Origin: JBGPBY01 sp041481485
GTDB taxonomy: Bacteria; Acidobacteriota; Terriglobia; 20CM-2-55-15
Assembly (NCBI GenBank): GCA_041481485.1
Contig: JBGPBY010000367.1
Coordinates: 1 to 7,464, forward strand
Direction of reading: 5' to 3'
Length of the DNA stretch: 7,464 nt
A model generated the notes under the pieces. That model was not told the origin of the DNA. It made no database searches and was given only the letters and a program-made list of their open reading frames with translations. Below, piece by piece: positions 1-6,643 of this stretch; position 1 is the stretch's first letter; each line of letters opens with the position of its first letter. Position numbers and translations under genes: made by a program.

Positions 1-1605
1 CGGATGTCAGTGGAGTCCCTCTACTGCGATGGCATCACCGCGAAGCAGCCTGGGTCTAGCGCTTCCTGGGCGGAACTTCTTCGGGCGATGGCGTTGAGCA
101 ACGATGTCTCCTCGAATTCCAATGACCGAACATTGGGAGATCCCACCGAAGTGGCCTTATTCGAAGCTGCGAATAGAGAAGGAGCACGAAAGTCAGATCT
201 TGAGCGAGATTACCCCAGGATTGGTGAAATCCCTTTCGATTCGGATCGCAAGAGGATGACCACGTTCCATCGAAATCCCACTGGGGGAGTGATTAGCTTC
301 ACCAAGGGAGCCGTGGAATCCGTACTGGAAAGATCGATCCGGGAGCGTTCCGGCGAAAACAATGCCATCCTCGATTCCACCACACTGCTTCAATCGGCCG
401 AAGAAATGGCCTCGAATGGATTGAGAGTAATTGCCTTTGCCGTGCGGTATTGGCCGGACGTTCCATCGCCGCTGACGGTAGAGACAGCAGAATCCGAACT
501 GCAGTTCCTGGGTCTTGCAGGAATCGGTGATCCTGTACGTGAAGAAGTCCGCGACGCCGTGGCGATGTGCAAGAAAGCGGGGATCACCCCAATCATGATC
601 ACCGGAGACCATCCCCTCACGGCCCGTGCGGTAGGGAAGTCGCTCGGTATTCTGACGGATTCTGATGAGGTTGTGACAGGACGAGAGATTTCGGCAATGT
701 CCTCGAACAGTCTGGTCGAACGTGCTCGAACGGCGCGAGTGTATGCGCGGGTGGCGCCGGAACAGAAGCTCAATATCGTTCGGGCTCTGCAGAGTCACGG
801 ACATATTGTCGCGATGACGGGGGATGGAGTAAACGACGCCCCCGCCCTCAAGCAGGCGGAGATTGGAGTCGCGATGGGAATTGCCGGCACCGGAGTGGCG
901 AAGGAAGCCAGCGCCATGATCCTGCTCGATGACAATTTCGCGTCCATTGTTCGCGCTGTACGCGAAGGCCGGAGGATTTACGACAATCTGAGACGCTTTG
1001 TCCGATATGCGATCACGACCAACGCCAGCGAAGTCTGGATTATGTTTTTTGCACCGTTGCTTGGCCTGCCAATCCCACTTCTGCCATTCCAGATTCTCTG
1101 GGTCAATCTAATTACCGATGGCTTGCCGGGACTTGCGCTTGCGGCGGAACCCGAAGAAACACACTTAATGACGCGGCCGCCGCGGCCACCCAACGAAAGT
1201 GTCTTCGCGCATGGGCTGGGATTTCATTCACTATGGGTTGGGATATTGATGGCGGCGCTCGTCCTCGGAGTCCAGGCTGTTGCCATCAGACGGGGGTCTT
1301 CGCATTGGCAAACCATGGTGTTGAGCGTCATGGCATTTTCGCAGTTAGCCCATGCACTTGCAATTCGATCCGAGCGAGAATCGCTTTTCAAGCAGGGAAT
1401 GTTTAGCAACAAGCCGCTGGTTGGCGCCATCACGCTCACGATTGTCCTCCAACTGGCTGTGATCTATCTTCACGCCGCCAATTCCCTCTTCAATACACTT
1501 CCTCTTACGCTGATGGAACTCGGCATGACTGTGATGGTCTCCGGTGTGATCTTCTTTGCGGTCGAAGGAGAAAAACTGCTGAAACGACGACGAAACGTGG
1601 CGTAA
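1..1605 (+). CDS. P2-type cation-transporting ATPase, C-terminal part (5' end outside window)
   Basis: This is an ATP-driven cation pump of the inner membrane, most like the Ca2+-type P2 group. The reading frame is open to the first base of the window and the phosphorylation motif DKTGT is absent, so the N-terminus (actuator domain, M1-M4, phosphorylation site) lies upstream. Counting from the first ATG at base 4, the nucleotide-binding domain shows GDPTE at 45-49 and the ATP-contacting FTKGA at 99-103. The P domain shows DPVR (176-179), MITGD (198-202) and TGDGVNDAP (272-280). M5 (NASEVWIMFFAP, about 340-351) and M6 (WVNLITDGLPGLAL, 366-379) carry the E and N/T/D residues that ligate cations in Ca2+ pumps; four further hydrophobic segments follow and the protein ends in a basic tail. 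It ends exactly where the converging marC remnant ends. M4 is not visible, so the transported ion is inferred. It could belong to the mycobacterial CtpF-like stress group. Confidence 0.95.
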   Translation, partial: RMSVESLYCDGITAKQPGSSASWAELLRAMALSNDVSSNSNDRTLGDPTEVALFEAANREGARKSDLERDYPRIGEIPFDSDRKRMTTFHRNPTGGVISFTKGAVESVLERSIRERSGENNAILDSTTLLQSAEEMASNGLRVIAFAVRYWPDVPSPLTVETAESELQFLGLAGIGDPVREEVRDAVAMCKKAGITPIMITGDHPLTARAVGKSLGILTDSDEVVTGREISAMSSNSLVERARTARVYARVAPEQKLNIVRALQSHGHIVAMTGDGVNDAPALKQAEIGVAMGIAGTGVAKEASAMILLDDNFASIVRAVREGRRIYDNLRRFVRYAITTNASEVWIMFFAPLLGLPIPLLPFQILWVNLITDGLPGLALAAEPEETHLMTRPPRPPNESVFAHGLGFHSLWVGILMAALVLGVQAVAIRRGSSHWQTMVLSVMAFSQLAHALAIRSERESLFKQGMFSNKPLVGAITLTIVLQLAVIYLHAANSLFNTLPLTLMELGMTVMVSGVIFFAVEGEKLLKRRRNVA

Positions 1606-1880
1606 TCAGCGCCTTTCCTGAATAAACTGCGATATGCCCGTCATAACGTCTGCACAGAAACGGTCACCGAAACCATGACTATCAGACGAGTGTCAAACAG
1701 CTTCAGGAAGGGATGACCGACAAAAAGAAATGATAAAAGCACGACCAGCGCAATCGGCAGTTCACGGGCGATGACGCTGCGCTGCCTTCCAGGTTCGACC
1801 CTCGATAACGCAGTCAGAAATAATGCAATGTTGCCGAGCGGATCCATCACCAGGAACGGTGCAGCAGATATCAAAGTCAT
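1606..1880 (-). pseudogene. Broken MarC/YhgN-family membrane protein gene (internal deletion plus frameshift)
   Basis: Reading the minus strand from an ATG at 1880-1878, the first 62 residues look like the N-terminus of the MarC family (YhgN branch): ISAA, then FLVMDPLGNIALFL, a VEPGRQRSVIAREL loop and a hydrophobic stretch ending at HPFLKLF. The next residues, RLIVMVSVTVSVQTL, match the last transmembrane helix of the same family instead. About 100 middle residues are therefore missing, with the join near 1686-1697. The frame stops at 1641-1643, but one frame over the sequence reads MTGISQFIQERR and stops at 1606-1608. Adding a single base near 1641-1646 would give an uninterrupted family-like ending with the Q-x4-GI pattern. 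Intact members are multi-pass inner-membrane proteins of about 200 residues and poorly known function. This copy is probably non-functional. The family comparison is from memory, not an alignment run. Confidence 0.75.
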
Positions 1881-1988
1881 AGTGGTTCCATTGTGCTTCC
1901 TGGTAAAAGCGGAGCGGCGCTCAAATCCAATTAGACCGGCAATTGGATATGACGTCCATCGCCATTCCTGCCAGGATTGTGACTCGCA

Positions 1989-2004
1989 AGAGCCGGATGG
2001 CTCT
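1989..2004. promoter_or_regulatory. Perfect 6-bp inverted repeat (hairpin) in the marC remnant/membrane protein spacer
   Basis: The arms AGAGCC (1989-1994) and GGCTCT (1999-2004) are separated by the four-base loop GGAT. The site sits between the divergently oriented marC remnant and the membrane protein gene. No T-tract follows on either strand, so it is not a convincing intrinsic terminator. It could be an RNA hairpin in a leader or a protein-binding site, or chance. Confidence 0.3.
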
Positions 2005-2022
2005 GCTTTGGCCGCTTTGATT

Positions 2023-2036
2023 GTTGTCACGACAAC
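2023..2036. promoter_or_regulatory. 14-bp perfect palindrome, candidate operator ahead of the membrane protein gene
   Basis: GTTGTC and GACAAC flank a central AC and form a perfect dyad that ends 17 bases before the ATG at 2054 and 6 bases before its Shine-Dalgarno sequence. Size and placement are typical of operators for dimeric repressors such as the TetR or GntR families, where binding would block transcription of 2054-2689. No regulator gene is present in the window, so the binding protein is unknown. The functional reading is inferred; the symmetry is seen directly. Confidence 0.4.
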
Positions 2037-2053
2037 CGAATGGAGATCTCACC

Positions 2054-2689
2054 ATGTCGAATGAATTGAAAGGACTTTACAAATTCGGCGGAATATCAAT
2101 GATTCTCAGCGGAGTCTTGTTTCTTACCCGAGCGGTGCTTGAGCGAATTGCCGGCCCGCCGCCATCGAATGGTGTGGAGATCCTCGCGTGGATTGAATCA
2201 TCGAAGGTTGCTCTTTCGCTCGTCAGCGAGATCCTGTTCTTTGCGGGAATCGCTTTGGTTCCCGCGGTTATTGCGCTCTCTCACAGTCTCGTCGGCATTG
2301 ACAGAGTCAAGACTGCGTTAGGTTGCGGGATCATCGCGGCGATGATCCCAGTGCTCATCATGTTGCTGATTGTCCACGGCCGACTTGTCTATCCCGTGTA
2401 TGGCATAAGAATCGCGACTCCGCCCCTTGCAGAGTTTGCCGTCGCCTTGTTCTACGGAGGCTTCCACGCCATCGATCTGATGATGGGAATCGCCGTCATC
2501 GTGCTGAGTCTGGCGATGATGCACGGCGTTTACGGGAAGGGCGTCGCTTACCTGGGCATCGCTACTGGGTCACTCGACATTGTTGGTTCATATCCCTACG
2601 CAATCGGACCCATTCTTACTCTCGGGTGCCAGGCATTTTTCGCCGCATGGCTTGTATTAGTAGGCTGGAAACTCCGCGGCTTGCGTTAA
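2054..2689 (+). CDS. Polytopic membrane protein of unknown function
   Basis: I do not recognise this 211-residue protein with confidence. The start at 2054 is chosen because TGGAG (2041-2045) lies 8 bases upstream; an ATG-like start 33 bases earlier would overlap the palindrome and has no such site. The protein is very hydrophobic, with about six membrane segments: roughly residues 9-31, 51-76, 88-113, 126-160 (probably two) and 167-205 (probably two). It starts with a short MSNELKGLYKFGG cytoplasmic leader and ends in a basic KLRGLR tail. A conserved-looking PPPSNGVEILAWIESSK loop follows the first helix, an arrangement seen in small uncharacterised membrane proteins such as the DUF4386 type, but that assignment is only a guess. 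It is intact although it sits between two degraded minus-strand genes. A palindrome just upstream may regulate it. Confidence 0.8.
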   Translation: MSNELKGLYKFGGISMILSGVLFLTRAVLERIAGPPPSNGVEILAWIESSKVALSLVSEILFFAGIALVPAVIALSHSLVGIDRVKTALGCGIIAAMIPVLIMLLIVHGRLVYPVYGIRIATPPLAEFAVALFYGGFHAIDLMMGIAVIVLSLAMMHGVYGKGVAYLGIATGSLDIVGSYPYAIGPILTLGCQAFFAAWLVLVGWKLRGLR

Positions 2690-2738
2690 CACATCGCGCC
2701 CCTGGATTCTCCGCAGGCCGCAGATACAAATTAAACGG

Positions 2739-2998
2739 CTATTGGGGGCGCGTTTTGATTGAAACGCCATCTTTGATGTCGTTGGATGGATGGAGCACAA
2801 TGATCTCGCCCATCTGCACTCCACCTTCAATTTCCACATAGAGTGCGTTCCGGTGGCCGATCTCGACACGACGCGATTTCGCAATTCCACCAGACATGAC
2901 GAAAACATTCCAGTCTTCACCGACACGAAACAGCGCACTGGCCGGAACTCGTAAGACGTTCGCTGCGATGGCTCGGTCCAATCGCGAAATCCCGCATT
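2739..2998 (-). pseudogene. C-terminal stub of an RND/HlyD-family periplasmic adaptor (membrane fusion protein)
   Basis: The minus-strand frame, open from an in-frame stop at 3000-2998 to a TAG at 2741-2739, encodes about 85 residues that resemble the end of efflux-pump periplasmic adaptor subunits. Seen in order are VLRVPASALFRVGEDW (the beta-barrel/membrane-proximal strand), VFVMSGGIAKSRRVEIGHRN, and GVQMGEIIVLHPSNDIKDGVSI. Intact adaptors have roughly 350-420 residues with a lipoyl domain and a coiled-coil hairpin; both are missing here, and an in-frame stop lies just upstream of the homologous part. No start codon with a good ribosome-binding site is visible (only TTG at 2981). No RND pump gene follows downstream, because 2054-2689 is on the other strand. 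I read it as a relic of a lost efflux operon. Confidence 0.75.
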
Positions 2999-3158
2999 AC
3001 TACCTTGGATCATCTGCACTCGTGTATCGCCTCGTCATTGGACTGACCTTTCGTATGAGATCCCAATTACTTGCATGTAACGCACCAAGACGCAGAGAAA
3101 GACAAGGTCTCCAGAAAATTTGGCACTCGAAATGCTGTAGGGATAAGGGAGGTGGAAC
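2999..3158. other. Spacer between the adaptor stub and the phosphoribosyltransferase
   Basis: No gene is seen here. The stretch contains the purine-rich run CACCAAGACGCAGAGAAAG (3083-3101), similar in flavour to short dispersed intergenic sequences of environmental bacteria, though only one copy is present. At its right end lie the sigma-54-like element and the strong ribosome-binding site of the next gene. Confidence 0.4.
3121..3136 (+). promoter_or_regulatory. Sigma-54-like -24/-12 promoter ahead of the phosphoribosyltransferase
   Basis: TGGCAC (3121-3126) is followed after six bases by TGCT (3133-3136). The GG and GC pairs are 12 bases apart (3122 and 3134), the fixed spacing of RpoN promoters, and TT precedes the TGGCAC. 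The predicted start would be near 3147, giving a leader of only about 12 bases that opens directly with the GGGAGGTGG ribosome-binding site. No enhancer-binding regulator is visible in the window. A chance match is possible. Confidence 0.4.
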
Positions 3159-3797
3159 GTGGTCTTTGCAGATCGCATCGACGCAGGAAAGAAACTGGCT
3201 CGGGCCCTTATCCGGTATCGGAACCAACCTGTTGTCGTGTACGGCTTGCCCCGTGGTGGCGTCGTGCTGGCGGTTGAAGTCGCTCGTTCCATCGAGGCGC
3301 CTCTGGATCTTCTCGTTGTTCGGAAGATTGGTCACCCCTTCCAGCCCGAGTACGCCATTGGTGCTGTTGCCGAAGATGGCTACACGATAATTAACCAGGA
3401 CGAAATCGCGGCGGTGGATGAAGTCTGGTTCGAGTCTGCAGTAGCTTCCGAATTGAAGGAAGCGCAACGGCGACGTGCTCTGTTTCTACAGGGCAGGCCC
3501 CCCATTGAAGTAAAAGACAAAATCGCCATCATCGTCGATGATGGCCTGGCGACGGGATTGACCATGCTGGCAGCGATCCACGAAATACGGAAGCGCCACC
3601 CGAAAAGAGTCGTGGTTGCTGTTCCGGTCGCAGCTCCAGATATCGTTAAGAAGCTGCGGACTGAAGTGGATGATCTTGTTGTTTTGCACATTCCCGAGTG
3701 GCTGGGCGCCATTGGCGCGTTTTATCGGGATTTTGATCCGGTCCGCGATGAGGAAGTCATCACGCTGATGAAGTCGTTCGTCGCAGCGGCACAATAG
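3159..3797 (+). CDS. Type I phosphoribosyltransferase family protein
   Basis: This is a soluble cytoplasmic protein of 212 residues of the PRTase superfamily, whose members transfer or bind a 5-phosphoribosyl group from PRPP. The GTG start at 3159 is supported by GGGAGGTGG immediately upstream and by the family-like opening FADRIDAGKKLARAL. Key features are the early loop GLPRGGVVLAVEVA (29-42), the RKIGHP segment (55-60), the PRPP-binding signature IVDDGLATGLTM (125-136) with the two acidic residues and the TG pair, and a C-terminal FYRDFDPVRDEEV (188-200) typical of this subfamily. The mycobacterial DosR-regulon protein Rv0571c contains the same kind of domain. The natural base acceptor is unknown for this group, so no purine or pyrimidine salvage role is claimed. 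The gene converges on a PRPP synthetase that would supply its substrate, with a single base between their stop codons. Confidence 0.9.
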   Translation: MVFADRIDAGKKLARALIRYRNQPVVVYGLPRGGVVLAVEVARSIEAPLDLLVVRKIGHPFQPEYAIGAVAEDGYTIINQDEIAAVDEVWFESAVASELKEAQRRRALFLQGRPPIEVKDKIAIIVDDGLATGLTMLAAIHEIRKRHPKRVVVAVPVAAPDIVKKLRTEVDDLVVLHIPEWLGAIGAFYRDFDPVRDEEVITLMKSFVAAAQ

Positions 3798-3798
3798 T

Positions 3799-4788
3799 TC
3801 ACGAGGATCCCAGCAGTTCCACGAGTGACCCGCCGGAGTGTATTCGTTCTATTGCAGAAGCAACCAGTCCGCTCACATCGAGAACGGACAGCTTGTTTTG
3901 AATACGATCCAAAGTCCGCAATGAAGGCGGAACGCTGTTCGTGATCGCGATTCCCGCGATTGCAGGGTTCGAAAGCGCTTCATTTGCTTTGCTGCTGAAA
4001 ACGCCGTGGGTTGCACCGGCGTACACGGAAACAGCGCCTCGTGCCACGCATGCTTCGGCCGCACGTGCGATCGTCGTTCCGCTGCTGATCAAATCGTCGA
4101 GAATGATTGCAGTCTTGCCGGCCACGTCGCCAACGCAGGCGTGGCCGGTGACGACGCCTGCACTGCGGTATTTCTCGATGAATGCGTTGTGAACGTCGCG
4201 TCCCAACTTGTCGGCAAGTGCGAGACGAAACTCTTCCACGCGCTTCACACCACCGGCGTCGGGTGAGACGACGACGACTTCCCTTGCGGCTGCGAGCGGC
4301 GCAAAGTGTTCAACAAACAGTTTCTTCGCCTCTAAATGCTCGGCTGGAATGCGCCAAGCATTATGGAAAGCCGCAGGATTGTGGACATCGAGGACGACGG
4401 CGTGGTCGATACCCATTGCCTCAAAGAGTTCGGCCACATAACGAGTCGTGAGAGGGTCCCTGGGTTTCGTTCTTCTATCCTTGCGCGCATAACAGAGATA
4501 TGGCATTACTGCAGTCACCCTCGCGGCCGACGCATCTCTAAGCCCACCAAGAAAGAACAACATTCGGCACAATTTGTCATTGACGCTTTGGAAGGCATCT
4601 CCGTGGAGGGACTGAATCACGAAAACATCCTTGCCGCGAACATTCACAAGCGGCCGAATCTTATGCTCGCCGTCTTCAAACTCCCGTTCCTCATGGGCAC
4701 TGAGGGCCAGGTGCAGATGAACACATACCTGCTCTCCAAAGTCTTTTCCGCTATTCAGGGAAAAAACCGCGATGTCCGTGTTGTTCAT
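3799..4788 (-). CDS. prs: Ribose-phosphate pyrophosphokinase (PRPP synthetase), divergent paralog
   Basis: The enzyme transfers pyrophosphate from ATP to ribose 5-phosphate, making PRPP for nucleotide, NAD, His and Trp synthesis. The 329-residue length fits the family. The ATG at 4788 is preferred because GGAAGGGA lies about 8 bases upstream; a TTG 36 bases earlier has no comparable site. Visible motifs are REFEDGE (35-41, ATP/ribose-P region), YLCYARKDRRTKPRDPLTTR (97-116), the catalytic-region DVHN (134-137), SPDAGGVKR (175-183, flexible-loop side) and the PRPP loop ILDDLISSGTTI (229-240). The loop differs from the usual bacterial class I DDxxDTAGT and the DVHNPAAFHNAWRIPAEHL stretch differs from DLHAxQIQGFF, so this is probably a secondary, specialised copy rather than the housekeeping one. 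A possible -10 hexamer TAGAAT lies at 4852-4847 (minus strand) with a poor -35. The neighbouring PRTase could use its product. Confidence 0.9.
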   Translation of the reverse strand: MNNTDIAVFSLNSGKDFGEQVCVHLHLALSAHEEREFEDGEHKIRPLVNVRGKDVFVIQSLHGDAFQSVNDKLCRMLFFLGGLRDASAARVTAVMPYLCYARKDRRTKPRDPLTTRYVAELFEAMGIDHAVVLDVHNPAAFHNAWRIPAEHLEAKKLFVEHFAPLAAAREVVVVSPDAGGVKRVEEFRLALADKLGRDVHNAFIEKYRSAGVVTGHACVGDVAGKTAIILDDLISSGTTIARAAEACVARGAVSVYAGATHGVFSSKANEALSNPAIAGIAITNSVPPSLRTLDRIQNKLSVLDVSGLVASAIERIHSGGSLVELLGSS

Positions 4789-5251
4789 GGGATTGGTCCC
4801 TTCCAGAAGATTCTGTTCTGTCAACCCGATGTCGATGGTCCAGTTGATTCTAGCTCACTAGCAGGGAGTTGCCTCGCGGCCGAACATGAACTCTCGTCGT
4901 GGCATCTAGCGTCTCAACCTCAAGGGACTCCCGGCCGTCGCCGGTATGCGTGCAAAACCACGCGTGATGGCCTGAACAGGATGTGCTTCAGAATCTTGTT
5001 GTCCATGCGGACAACGACATTGATTCGAGGATTCTTCTCATCTTCCAGATCAAGCTCTATGGACCTCAAGGGTAAATCCTGAGATTCCGCCCTCTCCTGC
5101 GTGAGATGATCCATACCGATATTGGTGTGCACGAGCCTTTTTGTGGCGAATCCCGAAAGTCACCCGGCAGCGTGGTGTCCAGCTTGCTTGGTATCCGATG
5201 AAGAATTCGAGGCGCGGGCAGCACCAGGGATGGGGCTGACGTTCGAAGACT
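4789..5251. other. 463-base spacer between divergent prs and the COG2187 gene
   Basis: No recognisable gene is seen. It must carry the promoters of both divergent genes; only a weak TAGAAT -10 candidate for prs (4852-4847, minus) stands out. A minus-strand frame from ATG 5114 to TGA 4920 would encode 64 residues with sensible composition (DLEDEKNPRINVVVRMDNK in the middle, basic end), but it has no ribosome-binding site and no recognised family. An imperfect dyad ACCGATATTGGT lies at 5115-5126, immediately upstream of that ATG. Confidence 0.4.
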
Positions 5252-6253
5252 ATGGGCATTTCAATGGTTTCTCCGAGTATTGATGAAAAAGTAGCGTTTC
5301 TAAGTTTGCCGGGCGCATATCCGAATGGTGTTCGTTCGGTGGAGACAAAGAAAACGCACATGTCCTGGGTTTTCCTGACGGAAACTCATGCCTGGAAGCT
5401 CAAGAAACCTGTCCGGAATGACTACCTGGATTTCAGTTCTCTCGAAGCTCGACGCAATGATTGCGAACAGGAGGTCGTTCTGAACCGCCGTCTCGCAGCC
5501 AACGTGTATCTCGGCGTCGTGCCCCTGACGATTACTGCCGGCAGCCTGATGATTGCAGGAACTGGGCAACCTGTCGATTGGCTTGTTCAAATGCGCCGGT
5601 TGCCCGGCGACAGAATGCTTGATCAAACCATAGCGGACCATACATGGACCGACGAAGGCATTCGAAAAGTCGGAAGACTTCTTGGCGGCTTTTACAAGAT
5701 CTCCTCATCAGCTGAAAACAGCGGCGCGCGATACCGAAAGCGCTTATTGGAAGAGTTCCAGAGCAGCTGTCTGGAGCTTCGACGGCGTGAGTTTGAGCTA
5801 CCCGCGCAACTCATGGATCCGATATGCGCGGAAGGAATGGAATTCATCGAGCAAAACACGAAACTGTTCGATGACCGTGTAGGCACGGGGAGGATCGTAG
5901 ATGGTCATGGCGACCTTCGTGCCGAACATGTCTGCCTGGAACCGCAGCCCGTCGTCATTGATTGTCTGGAGTTCAATTCATCGCTCCGAGTCGTGGACTC
6001 CGCGTCCGAATTGTCCTTTCTCAAACTGGAATGTGAGCGGCTTGGGGCCATCGAAGTTGGTGATCGGATTATGGAGAGCTATAGCATCGAAACCGGTGAT
6101 TGGCCACCGCAACAGATCCTGCAGTTCTACAGGAAATACCACGCCTGCATTCGCGCAAAATTGGCTCTGTGGCACCTTCGGGATGTTCCGGATAACCCTT
6201 CAAATTGGACAGAACGGGCAAAAACTTATCTGCACCTTGCTATGCGGGACTGA
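5252..6253 (+). CDS. COG2187-type aminoglycoside-phosphotransferase-like protein, single domain
   Basis: This 333-residue soluble protein has the protein-kinase-like fold of small-molecule phosphotransferases. Evidence in order: MSWVFLTETHAWKLKKPVR (37-55), with lysines placed as in the ATP-binding strand; MRRLPGDRML (114-123); the catalytic-loop equivalent DGHGDLRAEH (217-226), with H, D and a changed downstream residue; the metal-site equivalent VVIDCLEFN (234-242); and the C-terminal YRKYHACIRAKLALWHL (293-309) typical of the family. The mycobacterial DosR-regulon protein Rv2004c is related but adds a C-terminal P-loop kinase domain; no Walker A motif is present here, so this copy is the N-terminal half only. 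The substrate is unknown, and antibiotic resistance should not be assumed. The ATG at 5252 has a weak GAAG upstream; ATG 5264 is an alternative start. Confidence 0.85.
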   Translation: MGISMVSPSIDEKVAFLSLPGAYPNGVRSVETKKTHMSWVFLTETHAWKLKKPVRNDYLDFSSLEARRNDCEQEVVLNRRLAANVYLGVVPLTITAGSLMIAGTGQPVDWLVQMRRLPGDRMLDQTIADHTWTDEGIRKVGRLLGGFYKISSSAENSGARYRKRLLEEFQSSCLELRRREFELPAQLMDPICAEGMEFIEQNTKLFDDRVGTGRIVDGHGDLRAEHVCLEPQPVVIDCLEFNSSLRVVDSASELSFLKLECERLGAIEVGDRIMESYSIETGDWPPQQILQFYRKYHACIRAKLALWHLRDVPDNPSNWTERAKTYLHLAMRD

Positions 6254-6643
6254 CACTGATCCTGGCACTGCAGGTGCGCAGAAGAACCGGCTGGACGAAT
6301 TGCTCGGCGCACAAGATAAAGGGATTCAGAAGGCGCCCGTTTCGAAGGAAGGTGAATGCTGCGACAGGTCGCCCCCAGCTCAGGTATGAGATCGACGGGC
6401 ATTTGCAAATTTGTCACACCGTTGCAACGATGGACTGCTATCTGTGTCAGGAGTTCACTTGCCTCTTGTTCTTCGAAAGCGACGAGTTGCCGATCGACAG
6501 TCTCTGCGCGTCTCATGATTCGAAGACAAAGAACGATTCCAAGGCTTTCCGGGGCTTTGGATGATCAAATGCTTGAACCCTTGACACATGGATGTACTTA
6601 ACCAGGGCCGAACCGCCCGATGATTTTAAGAAAGGCAAGAAGA
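6254..6643. other. 390-base spacer ahead of the Hsp20 gene
   Basis: No convincing gene is seen in either strand; short overlapping frames lack family features and ribosome-binding sites. The stretch contains a sigma-54-like element near its left end and a TTGACA hexamer at 6581-6586 without a matching -10 box. It contains no CIRCE repeat and no convincing heat-shock sigma-32 promoter. A long leader RNA for hsp20 would run about 350 bases if the sigma-54-like site is used. Confidence 0.4.
6263..6278 (+). promoter_or_regulatory. Second sigma-54-like -24/-12 element, upstream of Hsp20
   Basis: TGGCAC (6263-6268) is followed by TGC at 6275-6277, so GG and GC are again 12 bases apart, the exact RpoN spacing. 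The element begins 9 bases after the stop of the COG2187 gene and points toward hsp20, whose start is about 365 bases away. It shares TGGCACT-N5-TGC with the element at 3121. The -12 half lacks the usual TT before GC, so it may be weak or a chance match. Confidence 0.3.

Noticed and set aside
193..804. Long minus-strand reading frame of about 200 codons opposite the ATPase
   Set aside because: The plus-strand frame has unambiguous P-type ATPase motifs across the whole interval; the antisense frame shows no family features.
4336..5082. Plus-strand reading frame of about 248 codons covering the start of prs and its upstream region
   Set aside because: It lies antisense to clear PRPP synthetase motifs for most of its length, has no ribosome-binding site and no recognisable domain.
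5167..5181. Minus-strand TGGACA-N6-TGC with correct -24/-12 spacing, pointing to prs
   Set aside because: The -24 half departs from TGGCAC at key positions and the site is nearly 400 bases from the prs start; too weak to list as a promoter.
6226..6516. Minus-strand frame of 96 codons in the spacer before hsp20
   Set aside because: It overlaps the end of the COG2187 gene in antisense, lacks a ribosome-binding site and its translation matches no family I recognise.
6572..6601. CTTGAA and TTGACA hexamers upstream of hsp20 as sigma-32 or sigma-70 promoters
   Set aside because: No CCCCAT-like or TATAAT-like -10 box occurs at acceptable spacing from either hexamer.
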